Source: Microbacterium maritypicum | Lineage (GTDB): Bacteria; Actinomycetota; Actinomycetes; Actinomycetales; Microbacteriaceae | Assembly (NCBI RefSeq): GCF_008868125.1 | Contig: NZ_WAAQ01000001.1 | Span: 372,001-436,000, forward strand | Length of the DNA: 64,000 nucleotides | Direction: 5' to 3' | Shown here: positions 23,916 to 35,110 of the stretch, piece after piece | Layout: each line of letters begins with the position of its first letter | How positions within the stretch are numbered: position 1 is the first letter of the stretch | Notes under the pieces: model-generated | What the model saw: the letters and a program-made list of their open reading frames with translations, nothing else | The model's database searches: none | What the model was told of the DNA's origin: nothing | Translations under genes and position numbers: made by a program

Positions 23916-25237
23916 CGTCGCTGAGCGAGCGGGTGCGCGACCGACGTCTGGACGCGGCGCCGACCAGAGCGCAGACGATCGCGTTCGGAGCCTCCGGCTT
24001 CCCGACGCAGCTCATGGCGCAGACCTTCTCGGCCTTCGTCGTCTACTTCTACGTCTCTCACCTCGCCGTCCCCGCCGGGTGGGTGGCGGTCGCGATGATC
24101 GCCCACGGCATCCTGAACGCGGTGCTGAACCCCGTCGTGGGCACGGTGTCCGACCGGCTGCGCACACCGTGGGGCCGGCGCATCCCCTGGATCGGCGTGG
24201 GTATCGTGCCGCTCGTCGTCGCGTTCGCGCTGGTGTGGATGCCACCAGAGCTCCCCGTGAGCGGCCTCATCATCTGGTTCCTCGTCGTCGTCGCCGTGTA
24301 CGACGTGGCCTTCGTGGTCGTGGTGCTGAACATCTCCGCCCTGTTCCCCGAGATCTTCCGCACCACCGAGGAGCGCGCCCGCGGCAACGTGCCACGACAA
24401 ATCTTCGCGATCCTCGGCATGGTCCTCGGAACAGCCGGTGCGCCGGCGCTGTACAGCGCGCTCGGCTGGCCGGGCATGGCCCTGGTGCTCGGCGCCGTCT
24501 GCCTGGTGCTGCTCGTGTGGTCGTTCTTCGGGGGGATGATCGAGCGGCGGGTTCCGGAGGCGGCATCGGAGGCCATGCGCTGGGGCGACCAGCTGACGTA
24601 CACCTTCCGCAACCGCGCGTTCGTCCCCTACGTGCTCGGGTCGCTGTTCGTACAGACCTCGATCGCCGTGATCCTGGCGGCGGTCCCCTTCTACGTCAGG
24701 TACTCCCTGCGCGCACCGGAGGGAGAGGGCAGCCTGCTGCTCGGGGTGATCTTCGTCACCGCGATCCCCTCGATCGTGTTGTGGAGCGCGGTCGTCCGCC
24801 GCACCTCCCCCCGCACCGCGCTGCTGTGGAGCGTCGCGGTCTTCGGCGCGGCCATGCTCGGCTACCTCGTGGCGGCAGACGTGCCCGGTGCGGTTCTGGT
24901 CGGTGTGGCGGTCGGCGTGGGCATCGGCGGCCTGCTGCAGCTGCTCGAGGTCGTGCTCGCGCAGATCATCGACGAGGATGCCGCGCGCACAGGTCATCGT
25001 CGGGAAGGCGCCTACTTCGGAGTGAACGGCTTCGTGGTGCGCGGCTCGGTCGTGCTGCAGGCGATCGTCGCCGCGGTGGTGCTGACGGCATCCGGCTTCG
25101 ACGCCGCTCTCGGCGACGCACAGCCCGAGAGCGTCGACGGCGGTATCCGGCTGATGCTCGCGGTGATCCCGCTCGGGTTCACCGCGCTCGCCTGGTTCTG
25201 CTTCTGGCTCTATCCGATCAGGTCCCGCGACCTCTGA
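23912..25237 (+). CDS. GPH-type sugar:cation symporter (MFS superfamily)
   Basis: A 441-residue protein with about 12 membrane spans. The second cytoplasmic loop carries the GPH/MelB-like motif NPVVGTVSDRLRTPWGRRIPW. Starting at GTG 23912, it overlaps the deacetylase. Glycoside-pentoside-hexuronide symporters import sugars with H+ or Na+; together with the deacetylase, an N-acetylated oligosaccharide is a plausible substrate (inference). It ends only 3 bp from the convergent galE. Confidence 0.88.
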   Translation: MTSLSERVRDRRLDAAPTRAQTIAFGASGFPTQLMAQTFSAFVVYFYVSHLAVPAGWVAVAMIAHGILNAVLNPVVGTVSDRLRTPWGRRIPWIGVGIVPLVVAFALVWMPPELPVSGLIIWFLVVVAVYDVAFVVVVLNISALFPEIFRTTEERARGNVPRQIFAILGMVLGTAGAPALYSALGWPGMALVLGAVCLVLLVWSFFGGMIERRVPEAASEAMRWGDQLTYTFRNRAFVPYVLGSLFVQTSIAVILAAVPFYVRYSLRAPEGEGSLLLGVIFVTAIPSIVLWSAVVRRTSPRTALLWSVAVFGAAMLGYLVAADVPGAVLVGVAVGVGIGGLLQLLEVVLAQIIDEDAARTGHRREGAYFGVNGFVVRGSVVLQAIVAAVVLTASGFDAALGDAQPESVDGGIRLMLAVIPLGFTALAWFCFWLYPIRSRDL

Positions 25238-25240
25238 CCG

Positions 25241-26221
25241 CTACGGACGAGCAGCCTGGCGCGCCTCCCACCCCGTGCGCACCATCTCGTCGACCGAGTA
25301 CCGCATGGTCCAGTCGAGGTCGCGCGCTGCGAGCTCGCCCGTCGCCACGATGCGGTCGGGGTCGCCCGGCCGCCGCGGTCCGATCTCGGGGGTGAAGTCG
25401 ATGCCGGTGACGCGGGCGACGGCGTCCATGATCTGCTTCACGCTGAGTCCGTCGCCGGAGCCGAGGTTGTAGGCGGCTTCGATCGGACGTCCGTCGGAGA
25501 GGCGCTGGGCTGCGGCGACGTGGGCTGCCGCGATATCGCCGACGTGCACGTAGTCGCGCACGTTCGTCCCGTCTTCGGTGGCGTAGTCGTCGCCGAAGAT
25601 TTTGGGGGTCGTGCCCGCGAGCAGCGCCTCGAACACGATCGGGAAGAGGTTGTGCGGGCTGACGTCGTAGACCGTCGGGTCGGCGGAGCCCACCACATTG
25701 AAGTACCGCAGCGACGTGTGACGCAGCGGCCGCTCGGAGTCGGCCGTGGCGATGCCCTGGTCGCGCAGCAGCCACTCGCCGATCAGCTTCGATTCGCCGT
25801 AGGGGCTCGCAGGCTTCTTGGGCGTGTCCTCGACGACGAGCGCGGCGTCGGGGGTCCCGAACACCGCGGCGGACGACGAGAAGACGATGTTCGAGACGCC
25901 AGCGGCCTCCATGGCCTCCAGGACCACGCGCGTGCCCTCGACGTTCTGCGCATAGGTGTGCAGAGGGCGCTGCACCGAGACGCCGGCGTACTTGAATCCG
26001 GCGACGTGGATCACCCCCGCGGCGTCGTGATCGCGCAGCGTCTTCTCGACGAGTTCGCGGTCCAGGATGCTGCCCTGCACGAACGCCACCCCCTCGGGCA
26101 CGAACGATGCGACGCCGCTGGACAGGTCATCCAGCACGACCGGGGTGAGCCCGGCATCGGCGAGGGCGCGCACCACGTGGGCGCCGATGTATCCGGCGCC
26201 GCCGGTGACGATCCAGGACAT
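25241..26221 (-). CDS. galE: UDP-glucose 4-epimerase
   Basis: A 326-residue SDR enzyme. NAD-binding GGAGYIGAH is at residues 7-15, the catalytic YxxxK is YGESK near residue 147 with the Ser in VFSSSAAVFG. The substrate loop includes YFNVVGSADP. It interconverts UDP-galactose and UDP-glucose as the last step of the Leloir pathway. ATG 26221 has GAGAGG upstream. It is the third gene of galT-galK-galE, 50 bp after galK. Confidence 0.96.
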   Translation of the reverse strand: MSWIVTGGAGYIGAHVVRALADAGLTPVVLDDLSSGVASFVPEGVAFVQGSILDRELVEKTLRDHDAAGVIHVAGFKYAGVSVQRPLHTYAQNVEGTRVVLEAMEAAGVSNIVFSSSAAVFGTPDAALVVEDTPKKPASPYGESKLIGEWLLRDQGIATADSERPLRHTSLRYFNVVGSADPTVYDVSPHNLFPIVFEALLAGTTPKIFGDDYATEDGTNVRDYVHVGDIAAAHVAAAQRLSDGRPIEAAYNLGSGDGLSVKQIMDAVARVTGIDFTPEIGPRRPGDPDRIVATGELAARDLDWTMRYSVDEMVRTGWEARQAARP

Positions 26222-26271
26222 TGCGTTTCCTCTCCCGCCACGACGTCGTCGTGGCTCGATGGGTCATTCTG

Positions 26272-27458
<1,187 letters not shown>

Positions 27459-27462
<4 letters not shown>

Positions 27463-28661
27463 ACGGATGCTCCGGGGTCGGTCTGGTCGTGCGAGGCGCG
27501 TTCGATCGCCTCGCGAAGTCGCGCGGCTCCGACCTCGGGCGGCACCTCGGCTGCCCATGCCCACATCGCGGCCTCGGAGCCGGCGAGGAACTTCAGCTTG
27601 TCGGCGGCGCGGCGGGGGCTCGTCAGCTGCAGGTGCAGGCGCACGGTGTCGCGACCGACGTGCACGGGTGCCTGGTGCCAGGCCGCGATGTAGGGGGTCG
27701 GGGAGTCGTAGAGCGCGTCGACACCGCGCAGCAGCCGCAGGTACAGCGGGGCGAGCTCGTCGCGCTCCGCCTGGGTGGTCTCGGCGAGGTCGGGCACGTG
27801 GCGGTGCGGCATCAGGTGCACCTCGAGCGGCCAGCGCGCGGCGAACGGCACGAAGGCGGTCCAGTGCTCGCCGCGGAACACCACGCGCTCGGACGCCTGC
27901 TCGGACTCGAGGATGTGCTGGAACAGGTCGGGGGCCGTGCGATCGATCGACTCCAGCACGCGGGTCGTGCGCGGAGTGACGTACGGGTACGCGTAGATCT
28001 GACCGTGCGGGTGGGGCAGGGTGACGCCGATCGCCTCACCACGGTTCTCGAACGGGAAGATCTGCTCGATGCCGGGCAGCGTCGACAGCGCCGCCGTGCG
28101 GTCGGCCCAGGCCTCGATGACGGTGCGGGCGCGGGTGACGGACTGCGTGCCGAAGGACCCCGCGTGCTCGGGGCTGAAGCAGACGACCTCGCAGCGTCCG
28201 ACCGAGGTGCGTGTGCGGCCGAGGCCGAGGGCTGCGAGATCGTCGAGTCCGCGGGGCGCGTTGGATGCCACGGGTGCGGTGCCCACTGCTTCCGCGAGGG
28301 CGGGCCCGAACGCGGGCGAGCGGTTCTCGAACACCGCGACGTCGTAGCGCGAGGGCACTTCCGACGGATTGCCCGGAGTCTGCGGCGCGAGCGGGTCGGC
28401 GTCGGCGCCGGGCATCATCACGCGGTTCTGCCGGTTCGCGGCGACGGTGATCCAGTCGCCGGTGAGCACGTCGAGGCGCATCGTCGCGGTGTCAGGGCGG
28501 GGGTCGAGAACGCGCGCGTCGATGGCTCGATCGGGTCCGAGCGCGGTGCCGGGGTCGTCGTAGTAGATGAGGTCGCGGCCGTCGGCGAGGGTGGTGGCGC
28601 GTCGGACGACGCCGGCGCCGAGGGTGTCGGTGCGCAACTCAGGAAGTTCGGGCGTGTTCAC
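27459..28661 (-). CDS. galT: Galactose-1-phosphate uridylyltransferase
   Basis: A 400-residue enzyme of the HIT superfamily. The nucleophilic His is in HPHGQIYAYPY (HxH) near residue 195, and a second metal/substrate motif is EVHLMPHRHVPDL. It swaps UMP between UDP-glucose and galactose-1-phosphate. The start is GTG 28661, which lies exactly 6 nt after a TACCAT -10 box, implying a leaderless message; the longer open frame upstream crosses the promoter. Two LacI-like operators flank the promoter. It is the first gene of the Leloir operon. Confidence 0.93.
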
Positions 28662-28702
28662 GTAAACATGGTACGCACAGAGCCGTGATAACGTCAACAT
28701 GC
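28651..28702 (-). promoter_or_regulatory. galT promoter with two LacI-type operators
   Basis: On the - strand: TTGACG, an 18-nt spacer, TACCAT, 6 nt, then GTG 28661. A near-palindrome TGTTTACGTGAACA covers the start codon, and TGTTGACGTTATCA overlaps the -35. Both resemble the LacI/GalR consensus TGTTTACGTAAACA. The LacI-family gene facing it across this gap is the obvious candidate repressor. Confidence 0.7.
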
Positions 28703-28751
28703 CGGAGTCGCGCACCAGCGGTCTGCCGGAGTGTCGAGACGGAGGATGCGG

Positions 28752-29789
28752 GTGGGCGAGAGCGGACGCGACCGTGTCGAGGAATCTGTCTCCCGCCGGA
28801 GGCGTCCGGCGTCCGGTCGCGTGTCGATGGCCATGGTCGCCGCCCGCGCGGGCGTCTCGGGGCAGACCGTCTCGCGCGTCGTCAACGGCAGCTCGCGGGT
28901 CGACCCCGACACCCGCGCTCGCGTGGAGCAGGCGATGACCGCACTCGGCTATCGTCCGCACCGCGCAGCGCGAGCCCTGCGCACCGGTCGCTCGCAGACG
29001 ATCGGACTCGTGGTCACCACCCTGGCGACCGTCGGCAACTCGCGGATGCTGCAGGCGACGGCCGAAGCGGCGGCCGAACGCGGCTACGCGCTCACCCTCG
29101 TGACCGCCGCTCACGGGGTCGCCGAGGCCTTCGATCGACTCGCGGAGCAGGAGGTCGACGGCGCGATCGTGCTGAACGAGGCATCGGCCCTGGTCTCCGC
29201 CGCTCAGCGCCCCACGGGACTGCGGCTCGTGGTCGTCGACGCACCGACCGGCGCCGGGTTCACCTCGGTGCACAGCGACCACGCGGGCGGGGCCGCCGCC
29301 GCCACGCGTCGACTCCTCGGCCTCGGGCACACCACCGTGCACCTCCTCGCCGGTCCTGCCGACTCCTTCGCCGCCGTCGAGCGCGAACGAGGGTGGCGCG
29401 AGACCCTCGCCGCTGCCGGCATCCGTCCGCCCGCCGTCGTCCGCGGCGACTGGAGCGCCGACTCCGGGTACGCGGCTGGTCGAGAACTGGCCTCGGCCAC
29501 TGCCGTCTTCTGCGCCAACGACCAGATGGCGCTCGGTCTTCTGCGGGCCGTCTCCGAGTCGGGTCGCCGGGTCCCGGATGATGTCAGCGTGATCGGCTTC
29601 GACGATGTGCCGGAGGCGGCGAACTACCGGCCACCGCTGACCACGATCCGTCAGGACTTCACCGCGCTCGCACAGCGCGCGGTCTCTGCGCTGGTCGATG
29701 CGATCGAGGGTATGCCGGAGGCAGAGGGCGCCGCCGTCATCCCGACCGATCTCCTCGAGCGTGCCAGCACCGCGGAGAGCGTGCGGTGA
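28752..29789 (+). CDS. LacI family transcriptional repressor (probable gal regulator)
   Basis: A 345-residue repressor. The N-terminal LacI helix-turn-helix is at about residues 27-50 (MAMVAARAGVSGQTVSRVVNG), then the hinge (GYRPHRAARALRTGRSQTIGL) and a periplasmic-binding-like sugar domain with FCANDQMALGLL and DDVSVIGFDDVPEA. I start it at GTG 28752, 6 nt after GGAGG; a frame-compatible GTG at 28731 lacks such a site. It is divergent from galT, with operators in between, and its 3' end overlaps the glycerate kinase start by 4 nt. Confidence 0.92.
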   Translation: MGESGRDRVEESVSRRRRPASGRVSMAMVAARAGVSGQTVSRVVNGSSRVDPDTRARVEQAMTALGYRPHRAARALRTGRSQTIGLVVTTLATVGNSRMLQATAEAAAERGYALTLVTAAHGVAEAFDRLAEQEVDGAIVLNEASALVSAAQRPTGLRLVVVDAPTGAGFTSVHSDHAGGAAAATRRLLGLGHTTVHLLAGPADSFAAVERERGWRETLAAAGIRPPAVVRGDWSADSGYAAGRELASATAVFCANDQMALGLLRAVSESGRRVPDDVSVIGFDDVPEAANYRPPLTTIRQDFTALAQRAVSALVDAIEGMPEAEGAAVIPTDLLERASTAESVR

Positions 29790-30892
29790 CCAGGGTCCTG
29801 CTGGCCCCCGACAGCTTCAAGGGCACCATCACGGCAGTCGATGCCGCGGCCGCCCTCGCCGACGGCTGGGCATCGGTCGATCCGACCGCCGAGTTCGTGC
29901 ATCGGCCGATGGCGGACGGCGGAGAGGGCAGCATGGCCGCGTTCGAAGCGGCCGTGCCCGGCGCCGTGCGGATGCCGCTCACGGTCGATGGTCCGGCGGG
30001 GCAGAGGGTCGACACCTGCTGGCTGCTGCTGCCCCCGACGGAGAGCGCCCCGGCGGGCACGGCCGTGGTCGATCTGGGTTCGACCTCCGGCATCGAGCTG
30101 CTGCACGAGTTGCGCCCGTGGGACGCCGACACCACCGGTCTCGGACAAGCCGTGGCCGCCGCCCTCGACCACGGTGTCTCGCGACTCGTCGTCGGCATCG
30201 GCTCCAGTGCGTCCACCGATGGGGGCACGGGGATGCTCACCGCGCTCGGCGCCCGCTTCCTCGACGCCGCGGGTGCACCTGTCGCACGGGGCGCGCGCGG
30301 TCTCGACGACATCGCCTCCGTCGATCTGAGCGCCTTGCGCGCGGCCCCCGAGGTGCGCGTCCTCACCGACGTCACCAATCCGCTCACCGGTCCGCGCGGT
30401 GCTGCCGCGGTGTTCGGCCCCCAGAAGGGGCTGCGCGCGGCCGAGGACATCGCTCTCGTCGACGACGGCCTGCGTCGCCTCGCCGACCTGTTGCACATCG
30501 ACCCTGCCGGTCAGGGCCACGGAGCGGCAGGAGGCACGGGAGCCGCGTTCGCGGCGTGGGGTGGCGTGCTCGCTCCCGGCGCCGCAGAGGTGGCCGCGCT
30601 CATCGACCTCGCCGGCGCGATCGCCGACGCCGATGTCGTCATCACGGGGGAGGGGTCGTACGACGGGCAGTCGGGCGACGGCAAGGCACCCTCGTTCCTC
30701 GCCGGGCTCGCCGCAGCGGCGGGTGCCCGTGCGATGCTCGCCGCCGGGCGCATCACCGACGACGCCGACACCGCACCGTTCGCCGCGTGCGCTTCCCTCA
30801 CCGCGCTCGCCGGCTCATCGGAGGCGGCGCTCGCCGAACCGGGGCGCTGGCTGCGCGAAGCGGGAGCCGCCTTGGCGCGCACCGTGGTCTGA
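29786..30892 (+). CDS. Glycerate kinase, GckA/GarK type
   Basis: A 368-residue kinase starting at GTG 29786, which overlaps the LacI stop (GTGA). N-terminal LLAPDSFKGTITAVDAA, the MADGGEGS motif and the central GIGSSASTDGGTGML nucleotide region are all characteristic of class I glycerate kinases. TDVTNPLTGPRGAAAVFGPQKG is also conserved. It phosphorylates D-glycerate to 2-phosphoglycerate. Coupling to the LacI gene suggests co-regulation with sugar use. Confidence 0.92.
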   Translation: MTRVLLAPDSFKGTITAVDAAAALADGWASVDPTAEFVHRPMADGGEGSMAAFEAAVPGAVRMPLTVDGPAGQRVDTCWLLLPPTESAPAGTAVVDLGSTSGIELLHELRPWDADTTGLGQAVAAALDHGVSRLVVGIGSSASTDGGTGMLTALGARFLDAAGAPVARGARGLDDIASVDLSALRAAPEVRVLTDVTNPLTGPRGAAAVFGPQKGLRAAEDIALVDDGLRRLADLLHIDPAGQGHGAAGGTGAAFAAWGGVLAPGAAEVAALIDLAGAIADADVVITGEGSYDGQSGDGKAPSFLAGLAAAAGARAMLAAGRITDDADTAPFAACASLTALAGSSEAALAEPGRWLREAGAALARTVV

Positions 30893-30956
30893 TCCCGCTC
30901 CTGCCGGAGACCCCGGCCACGCGCGGCCGGAGTCGTCGCTCGCTGCGCGGGAGGGG

Positions 30957-32600
30957 TCAGCCGCCCAGCGCGGCCGACACCACGGCACGGGCCTCGGCCT
31001 GCACCTCGGCGAGGTGCTCAGGGCCGCGCAGGCTCTCGGCGTAGAGCTTGTACACGTCTTCGGTACCGGACGGGCGGGCGGCGAACCAGGCGTGCTCCGT
31101 CTGCACCTTGAGCCCGCCGATCGCCGCGCCGTTGCCGGGCGCATGCGAGAGCTTCGCGGTGATGTCCTCACCGGCGAGCGTGGTCGCCGTCACGGCTTCG
31201 GGGGCGAGCTTGCCGAGGGTGGCCTTCTGCTCCGGCGTGGCCGGTGCGTCGACGCGCTGATAGGCCGAGGCTCCGAAAGCGGTCTCCAGCTCGCGATACC
31301 GCTCCGACGGGGTCTTGCCGGTGACGGCGATGATCTCGGCGGCCAGCAGGCACAGCAGGATGCCGTCCTTGTCGGTCGACCAGACCGAGCCGTCCTTGCG
31401 GAGGAACGAGGCGCCGGCCGACTCCTCGCCGCCGAACGCGACCGACCCGTCGAGGAGTCCGGGGACGAACCACTTGAATCCGACCGGCACCTCCAGCAGG
31501 CGCCGGCCGAGCGATTCGGCCACGCGGTCGATGATCATCGACGACACCAGCGTCTTGCCGATCGCGGCGTCGCGCGGCCAGCCCTCGCGGTGCGAGAAGA
31601 GGTAGTCGATGGCGACGGCGAGATAGTGGTTCGGGTTCATCAGCCCGGCGTCCGGGGTCACGATGCCGTGCCGGTCGGCGTCGGCGTCGTTGCCGGTGAG
31701 GACGTCGTAGGAGCCCTTCTTCGCCACCAGCGAGGCCATCGCGGAAGGCGACGACGGATCCATCCGGATCTTCTCGTCCCAGTCCAGAGTCATGAAGCGC
31801 CAGGTCGGGTCGACCTCGGGGTTCACGACCGTGAGGTCGAGGTCGTGCATCTCCGCGATCAGCGCCCAGTACTCGACGGAGGCTCCACCGAGCGGGTCGG
31901 CGCCGATGCTGACACCGGCCGAGCGGATGGCGTCGATGTCGATGATCGACGGCAGGTCGCGCACGTACGCGTCGCGGAAGTCGTAGCCGGTGAGGGAATC
32001 CCAGTCGATGTCGGCGAAGCGCTCCAGCTTCACACCCTCGAGGCCGGCGGCGATGAGGGCATTCGCGCGGTCGGCGATCCAGCCCGTGGCGTCGGTGTCG
32101 GCGGGTCCGCCGTGCGGCGGGTTGTACTTGAAGCCGCCGTCGCGCGGGGGGTTGTGCGAGGGGGTGACGACGATCCCGTCTGCGCGACTCGGGTCGTCGC
32201 CCGCCTTGCCGCGGTTGTACGTGAGGATCGCGTGGCTGAGCGCCGGCGTGGGCACCCACGAGTCGCGGGAGTCGACGCGCACGTCGATGCCGTTCGCGAG
32301 CAGCACCTCGATCGCACTGCGCTCGGCGGGAAGCGACAGCGCGTGGGTGTCGCGGCCGAGGAAGAGCGGACCGGTGATGCCCTGCGCATCGCGGTAGTCC
32401 ACGATCGCCTGCGTCGTGGCGAGGATGTGGTTCTCGTTGAAGCTGTTCGACAGCGAGGATCCGCGATGGCCGCTGGTGCCGAAGACGACCCGTTCGGCCG
32501 CGACCTCGGGGTTCGGTGTGCGGTCGTAGTAGGCGGCGATCAGTTCATCGACGTCGATCAGGTCACTTTCCTCCGCGGGGAGGCCGGCACGGCTGGTCAT
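30957..32600 (-). CDS. pgm: Phosphoglucomutase (alpha-D-glucose phosphate-specific)
   Basis: A 547-residue enzyme, the usual length of the class that isomerises glucose-1-phosphate and glucose-6-phosphate. [13 protein letters not shown] near residue 40 is the substrate loop; the phosphoserine is in [13 protein letters not shown] near residue 145; the metal loop is [12 protein letters not shown]; the sugar-specific loop is GGEESAG; and the phosphate loop [12 protein letters not shown] is near the C-terminus. ATG 32600 is chosen over a longer frame to 32705. Together with the Leloir genes upstream it links galactose to glycolysis. Confidence 0.96.
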   Translation of the reverse strand: MTSRAGLPAEESDLIDVDELIAAYYDRTPNPEVAAERVVFGTSGHRGSSLSNSFNENHILATTQAIVDYRDAQGITGPLFLGRDTHALSLPAERSAIEVLLANGIDVRVDSRDSWVPTPALSHAILTYNRGKAGDDPSRADGIVVTPSHNPPRDGGFKYNPPHGGPADTDATGWIADRANALIAAGLEGVKLERFADIDWDSLTGYDFRDAYVRDLPSIIDIDAIRSAGVSIGADPLGGASVEYWALIAEMHDLDLTVVNPEVDPTWRFMTLDWDEKIRMDPSSPSAMASLVAKKGSYDVLTGNDADADRHGIVTPDAGLMNPNHYLAVAIDYLFSHREGWPRDAAIGKTLVSSMIIDRVAESLGRRLLEVPVGFKWFVPGLLDGSVAFGGEESAGASFLRKDGSVWSTDKDGILLCLLAAEIIAVTGKTPSERYRELETAFGASAYQRVDAPATPEQKATLGKLAPEAVTATTLAGEDITAKLSHAPGNGAAIGGLKVQTEHAWFAARPSGTEDVYKLYAESLRGPEHLAEVQAEARAVVSAALGG

Positions 32601-32688
32601 CCCCTCAGTCTGCCCCCTGATCGGCCCGATCGCATCCGAGAAGTCACCAGGAAGAGCGGTCGGCCCGCCGAGGGCTAAGGTGAAACCC

Positions 32689-33630
32689 GTGACTGAACGC
32701 CGCACCTACAGCTATCTCGGCCCTGCCGGAACCTTCACGGAGGCGGCGCTCGATCAGGTGGCCGAGGCCCGCGGCCAGGACTGGCGCCCCGTGCACAACG
32801 TGGGTGAGGCTCTCGCCGACGTGCTCGAGGGCCGCAGCGACGCCGCGATGATCGCGATCGAGAACTCGATCGAGGGCGGCGTCTCCACCACGCAGGATGC
32901 TCTCGCGACGCTCCCAGGGCTCCGCATCATCGGCGAGTACCTGGTGCGGGTGAACTTCGTGCTGGTGGCCCCTCGGGGGACGACCCTCGATCAGGTCGAG
33001 GTGATCGCGGCGCATCCGGTGGCCTACGCCCAGTGCCATGGCTGGCTCGGCGCGAACCTGCCGTCGCACTCGCACGTGCCCGCATCGAGCAACGTCGCCT
33101 CCGCGATCGGCGTCCTCGACGGCACGCTGGCAGCGCAAGCCGCGATCGCCGCCCCCGGCATCGTGAATCACTACGACGTAGACGTCCTGGCAGAGGGCAT
33201 CGGCGACAACGCGCAGGCCGTGACCCGCTTCGTCCTGGTCACCCGCACGACCCGCTCGCCCGAGCCGACCGGCGCCGACAAGACCTCCCTGATCGTCGAG
33301 CTCCCGCACGACCACCCGGGTTCGCTCCTCGAGATGCTCGAGCAGTTCTCCACCCGCGGCATCAACCTGTCGCTCATCGAGTCGCGGCCCATCGGTGACG
33401 AACTCGGCCGCTATCGGTTCGTGATCGACGCCGACGGCCACATCGAGCACGAGCGCATGGCCGACGCGCTGCTCGGCATCCGCCGCTTCAGCCCGCGTGT
33501 CGTCTTCCTCGGCTCGTATCCGCGCGCGGACCGGCAGATCGTGCAGTACCCGGACCGCTACTCCGACGACGTGTTCGTCGAGGCGCGCGATTGGTTGCGC
33601 GGCATCCTCTCCGGCGAGCCGGAGGCCTGA
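32689..33630 (+). CDS. pheA: Prephenate dehydratase
   Basis: A 313-residue enzyme of phenylalanine synthesis. The PDT domain opens with [15 protein letters not shown] and has an [16 protein letters not shown] loop and VTRFVLVTR (the Thr-Arg-Phe motif). A C-terminal ACT domain ([20 protein letters not shown], then IESRP) gives phenylalanine feedback control. GTG 32689 lies 5-6 nt after AAGGTGA, preferred over GTG 32680. It stands alone, divergent from pgm. Confidence 0.95.
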   Translation: MTERRTYSYLGPAGTFTEAALDQVAEARGQDWRPVHNVGEALADVLEGRSDAAMIAIENSIEGGVSTTQDALATLPGLRIIGEYLVRVNFVLVAPRGTTLDQVEVIAAHPVAYAQCHGWLGANLPSHSHVPASSNVASAIGVLDGTLAAQAAIAAPGIVNHYDVDVLAEGIGDNAQAVTRFVLVTRTTRSPEPTGADKTSLIVELPHDHPGSLLEMLEQFSTRGINLSLIESRPIGDELGRYRFVIDADGHIEHERMADALLGIRRFSPRVVFLGSYPRADRQIVQYPDRYSDDVFVEARDWLRGILSGEPEA

Positions 33631-33675
33631 CGCCGCCCGCCCCCGCCGCCCGGTGCGGCCGGGGCGTCGCGTGTC

Positions 33676-33885
33676 TCAGTGCTCCTGGAAACGCGGCCAG
33701 TCGCTGCCAGGGGCCATATGGGAGTGCAGGGCACCCTTCGCCGAGGCGAGGCTCGGGTACGTGCCCGTGGCCGCGTCGGATCCGACCATCGTGACCGTGT
33801 AGCCGTCTTCGTCGTGGCGGATGCTGCCGACGACGCCGTTGCGGCCGTAGGCGACCCAGAGGGCGAGAGTCTTGGTCGTGCTCAT
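33676..33885 (-). CDS. Small conserved hypothetical protein
   Basis: A 69-residue cytosolic protein with a strong ribosome-binding site (AAGGAG, 8 nt before ATG 33885). The sequence alternates beta-like segments (LALWVAYGRNGVVGSI, GYTVTMVGSDAATG) and ends GALHSHMAPGSDWPRFQEH. No catalytic motif is visible. Similar short proteins are frequent in Microbacteriaceae; function is unknown. Confidence 0.75.
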   Translation of the reverse strand: MSTTKTLALWVAYGRNGVVGSIRHDEDGYTVTMVGSDAATGTYPSLASAKGALHSHMAPGSDWPRFQEH

Positions 33886-34010
33886 CGTCGAACTCCTTCT
33901 GCTGCTGCCGAGAGTGCGTTCGCCGAAGGCGCCGCGCCCCTGTCGACGGCACTGTTCGTGACGCTACGCCTGTGCCGCGGGGAATGCCAGGGGTTGACAG
34001 GCGCTCGACA

Positions 34011-35057
34011 TCAGCGGTGCAGGGCGGCGGCGATGAGCTCCAGCGTCTGCGCGCGGCCGGTCGGGACATCGTTCGGCTCGGCGTCGTAGGCACCCGCGAC
34101 AGGAGAGAGCATGACCTCGTCGACGCCGTAGCGGTCGGCGAAGGCGCGCACCTCGGCCGCGACGCTCTCGCCCGTGCCGACGAACCACCGCGAGCGGGCG
34201 GCCTGCACGACCTCGTCGGTCGCGGCGTCAGTCACGGCGGCCGCCGCCTGCTCGACGGTCTCGAGGGCGGCGAGGGGCTGGTTCAGGCGCAGGCGCGCCA
34301 TCATCCGCAGCTGGGGGAGTGCGCGGGCCTCCGCCTCCTCCTGCGTGGGGGCGGCGACGGCGTTCACGGTCAGGAACGTGCGCGGCTCCGGGTGCTCCTC
34401 GCTCGGGCGGTAGCCGGTGCGGTAGAGATCCAGCGCGCGCTCGAGACCCTGCCCCGAGAAGTGGTTCGCGAAGACGTAGGGCAGTCCGTGCGAGGCAGCG
34501 AGCTGCGCGGAGTAGTCGCTCGACCCGAGCAGCCACACCTCGGGGGTGCCGGTCGCGGCCGGTGTCGCACGCACCGTGTACTCGCCGCCGGAGGTGAAGC
34601 GCACGGTGGCGCCGTCGCCCGAGAGCAGTGCGGCGATGTCCTGCACATGACGCGGGAACTGCTCCACGTCGCTGGTGGTTCCGGAGCCGCGCAGCAGCTG
34701 CGTGATCACCGGATCGCTGCCCGGTGCACGGCCGAGGCCCAGATCGATGCGTCCTGGCGCGATCGCCTCGAGGGCGGCGAACTGCTCGGCCACGATGAGC
34801 GGTGCGTGGTTGGGCAGCATCACGCCGCCAGAGCCCAGGCGCAGACGCGAGGTGCGGGTGGCCGCAGCGGCGATCAGCACGGGAGGAGTGGTGGATGCCA
34901 CCGAGGGCATGTTGTGGTGCTCGGCGAACCAGTAGCGGCGATAGCCGAGGCGCTCGGCGGTCTCCGTGAGGGCGAGCGAGGCGGCGATGGCCTCGGCGCT
35001 GGTCTGGCCGGTGCGGACCGGAACGAGGTCGAGGACGGAGAGAGCTGTATCGGACAT
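34011..35057 (-). CDS. LLM-class flavin-dependent oxidoreductase (luciferase-like, MsnO8 type)
   Basis: A 348-residue TIM-barrel protein. LSVLDLVPVRTGQTSAEAI at the N-terminus, the RYWFAEHHNMPSVASTTP motif (residues ~40-60), the RLRLGSGGVMLPNH segment and the RIDLGLGRAPGSDP motif are diagnostic of this single-component LLM group. It probably uses F420 or FMNH2. ATG 35057 or the adjacent ATG 35060 could be the start. The gene is monocistronic and divergent from the Na+/H+ antiporter with a very short gap, so their promoters overlap. Confidence 0.92.
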   Translation of the reverse strand: MSDTALSVLDLVPVRTGQTSAEAIAASLALTETAERLGYRRYWFAEHHNMPSVASTTPPVLIAAAATRTSRLRLGSGGVMLPNHAPLIVAEQFAALEAIAPGRIDLGLGRAPGSDPVITQLLRGSGTTSDVEQFPRHVQDIAALLSGDGATVRFTSGGEYTVRATPAATGTPEVWLLGSSDYSAQLAASHGLPYVFANHFSGQGLERALDLYRTGYRPSEEHPEPRTFLTVNAVAAPTQEEAEARALPQLRMMARLRLNQPLAALETVEQAAAAVTDAATDEVVQAARSRWFVGTGESVAAEVRAFADRYGVDEVMLSPVAGAYDAEPNDVPTGRAQTLELIAAALHR

Positions 35058-35110
35058 CATGGACCACAACGCGGGCCTGTGCGGCTCCATTCCCCCGCTA
35101 CCGTGGGGGC

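Noticed and set aside
30899..30930. Short GC palindrome after glycerate kinase as a terminator
   Set aside because: The stem is only about 6 bp, without U-tract; not distinguishable from background GC pairing.
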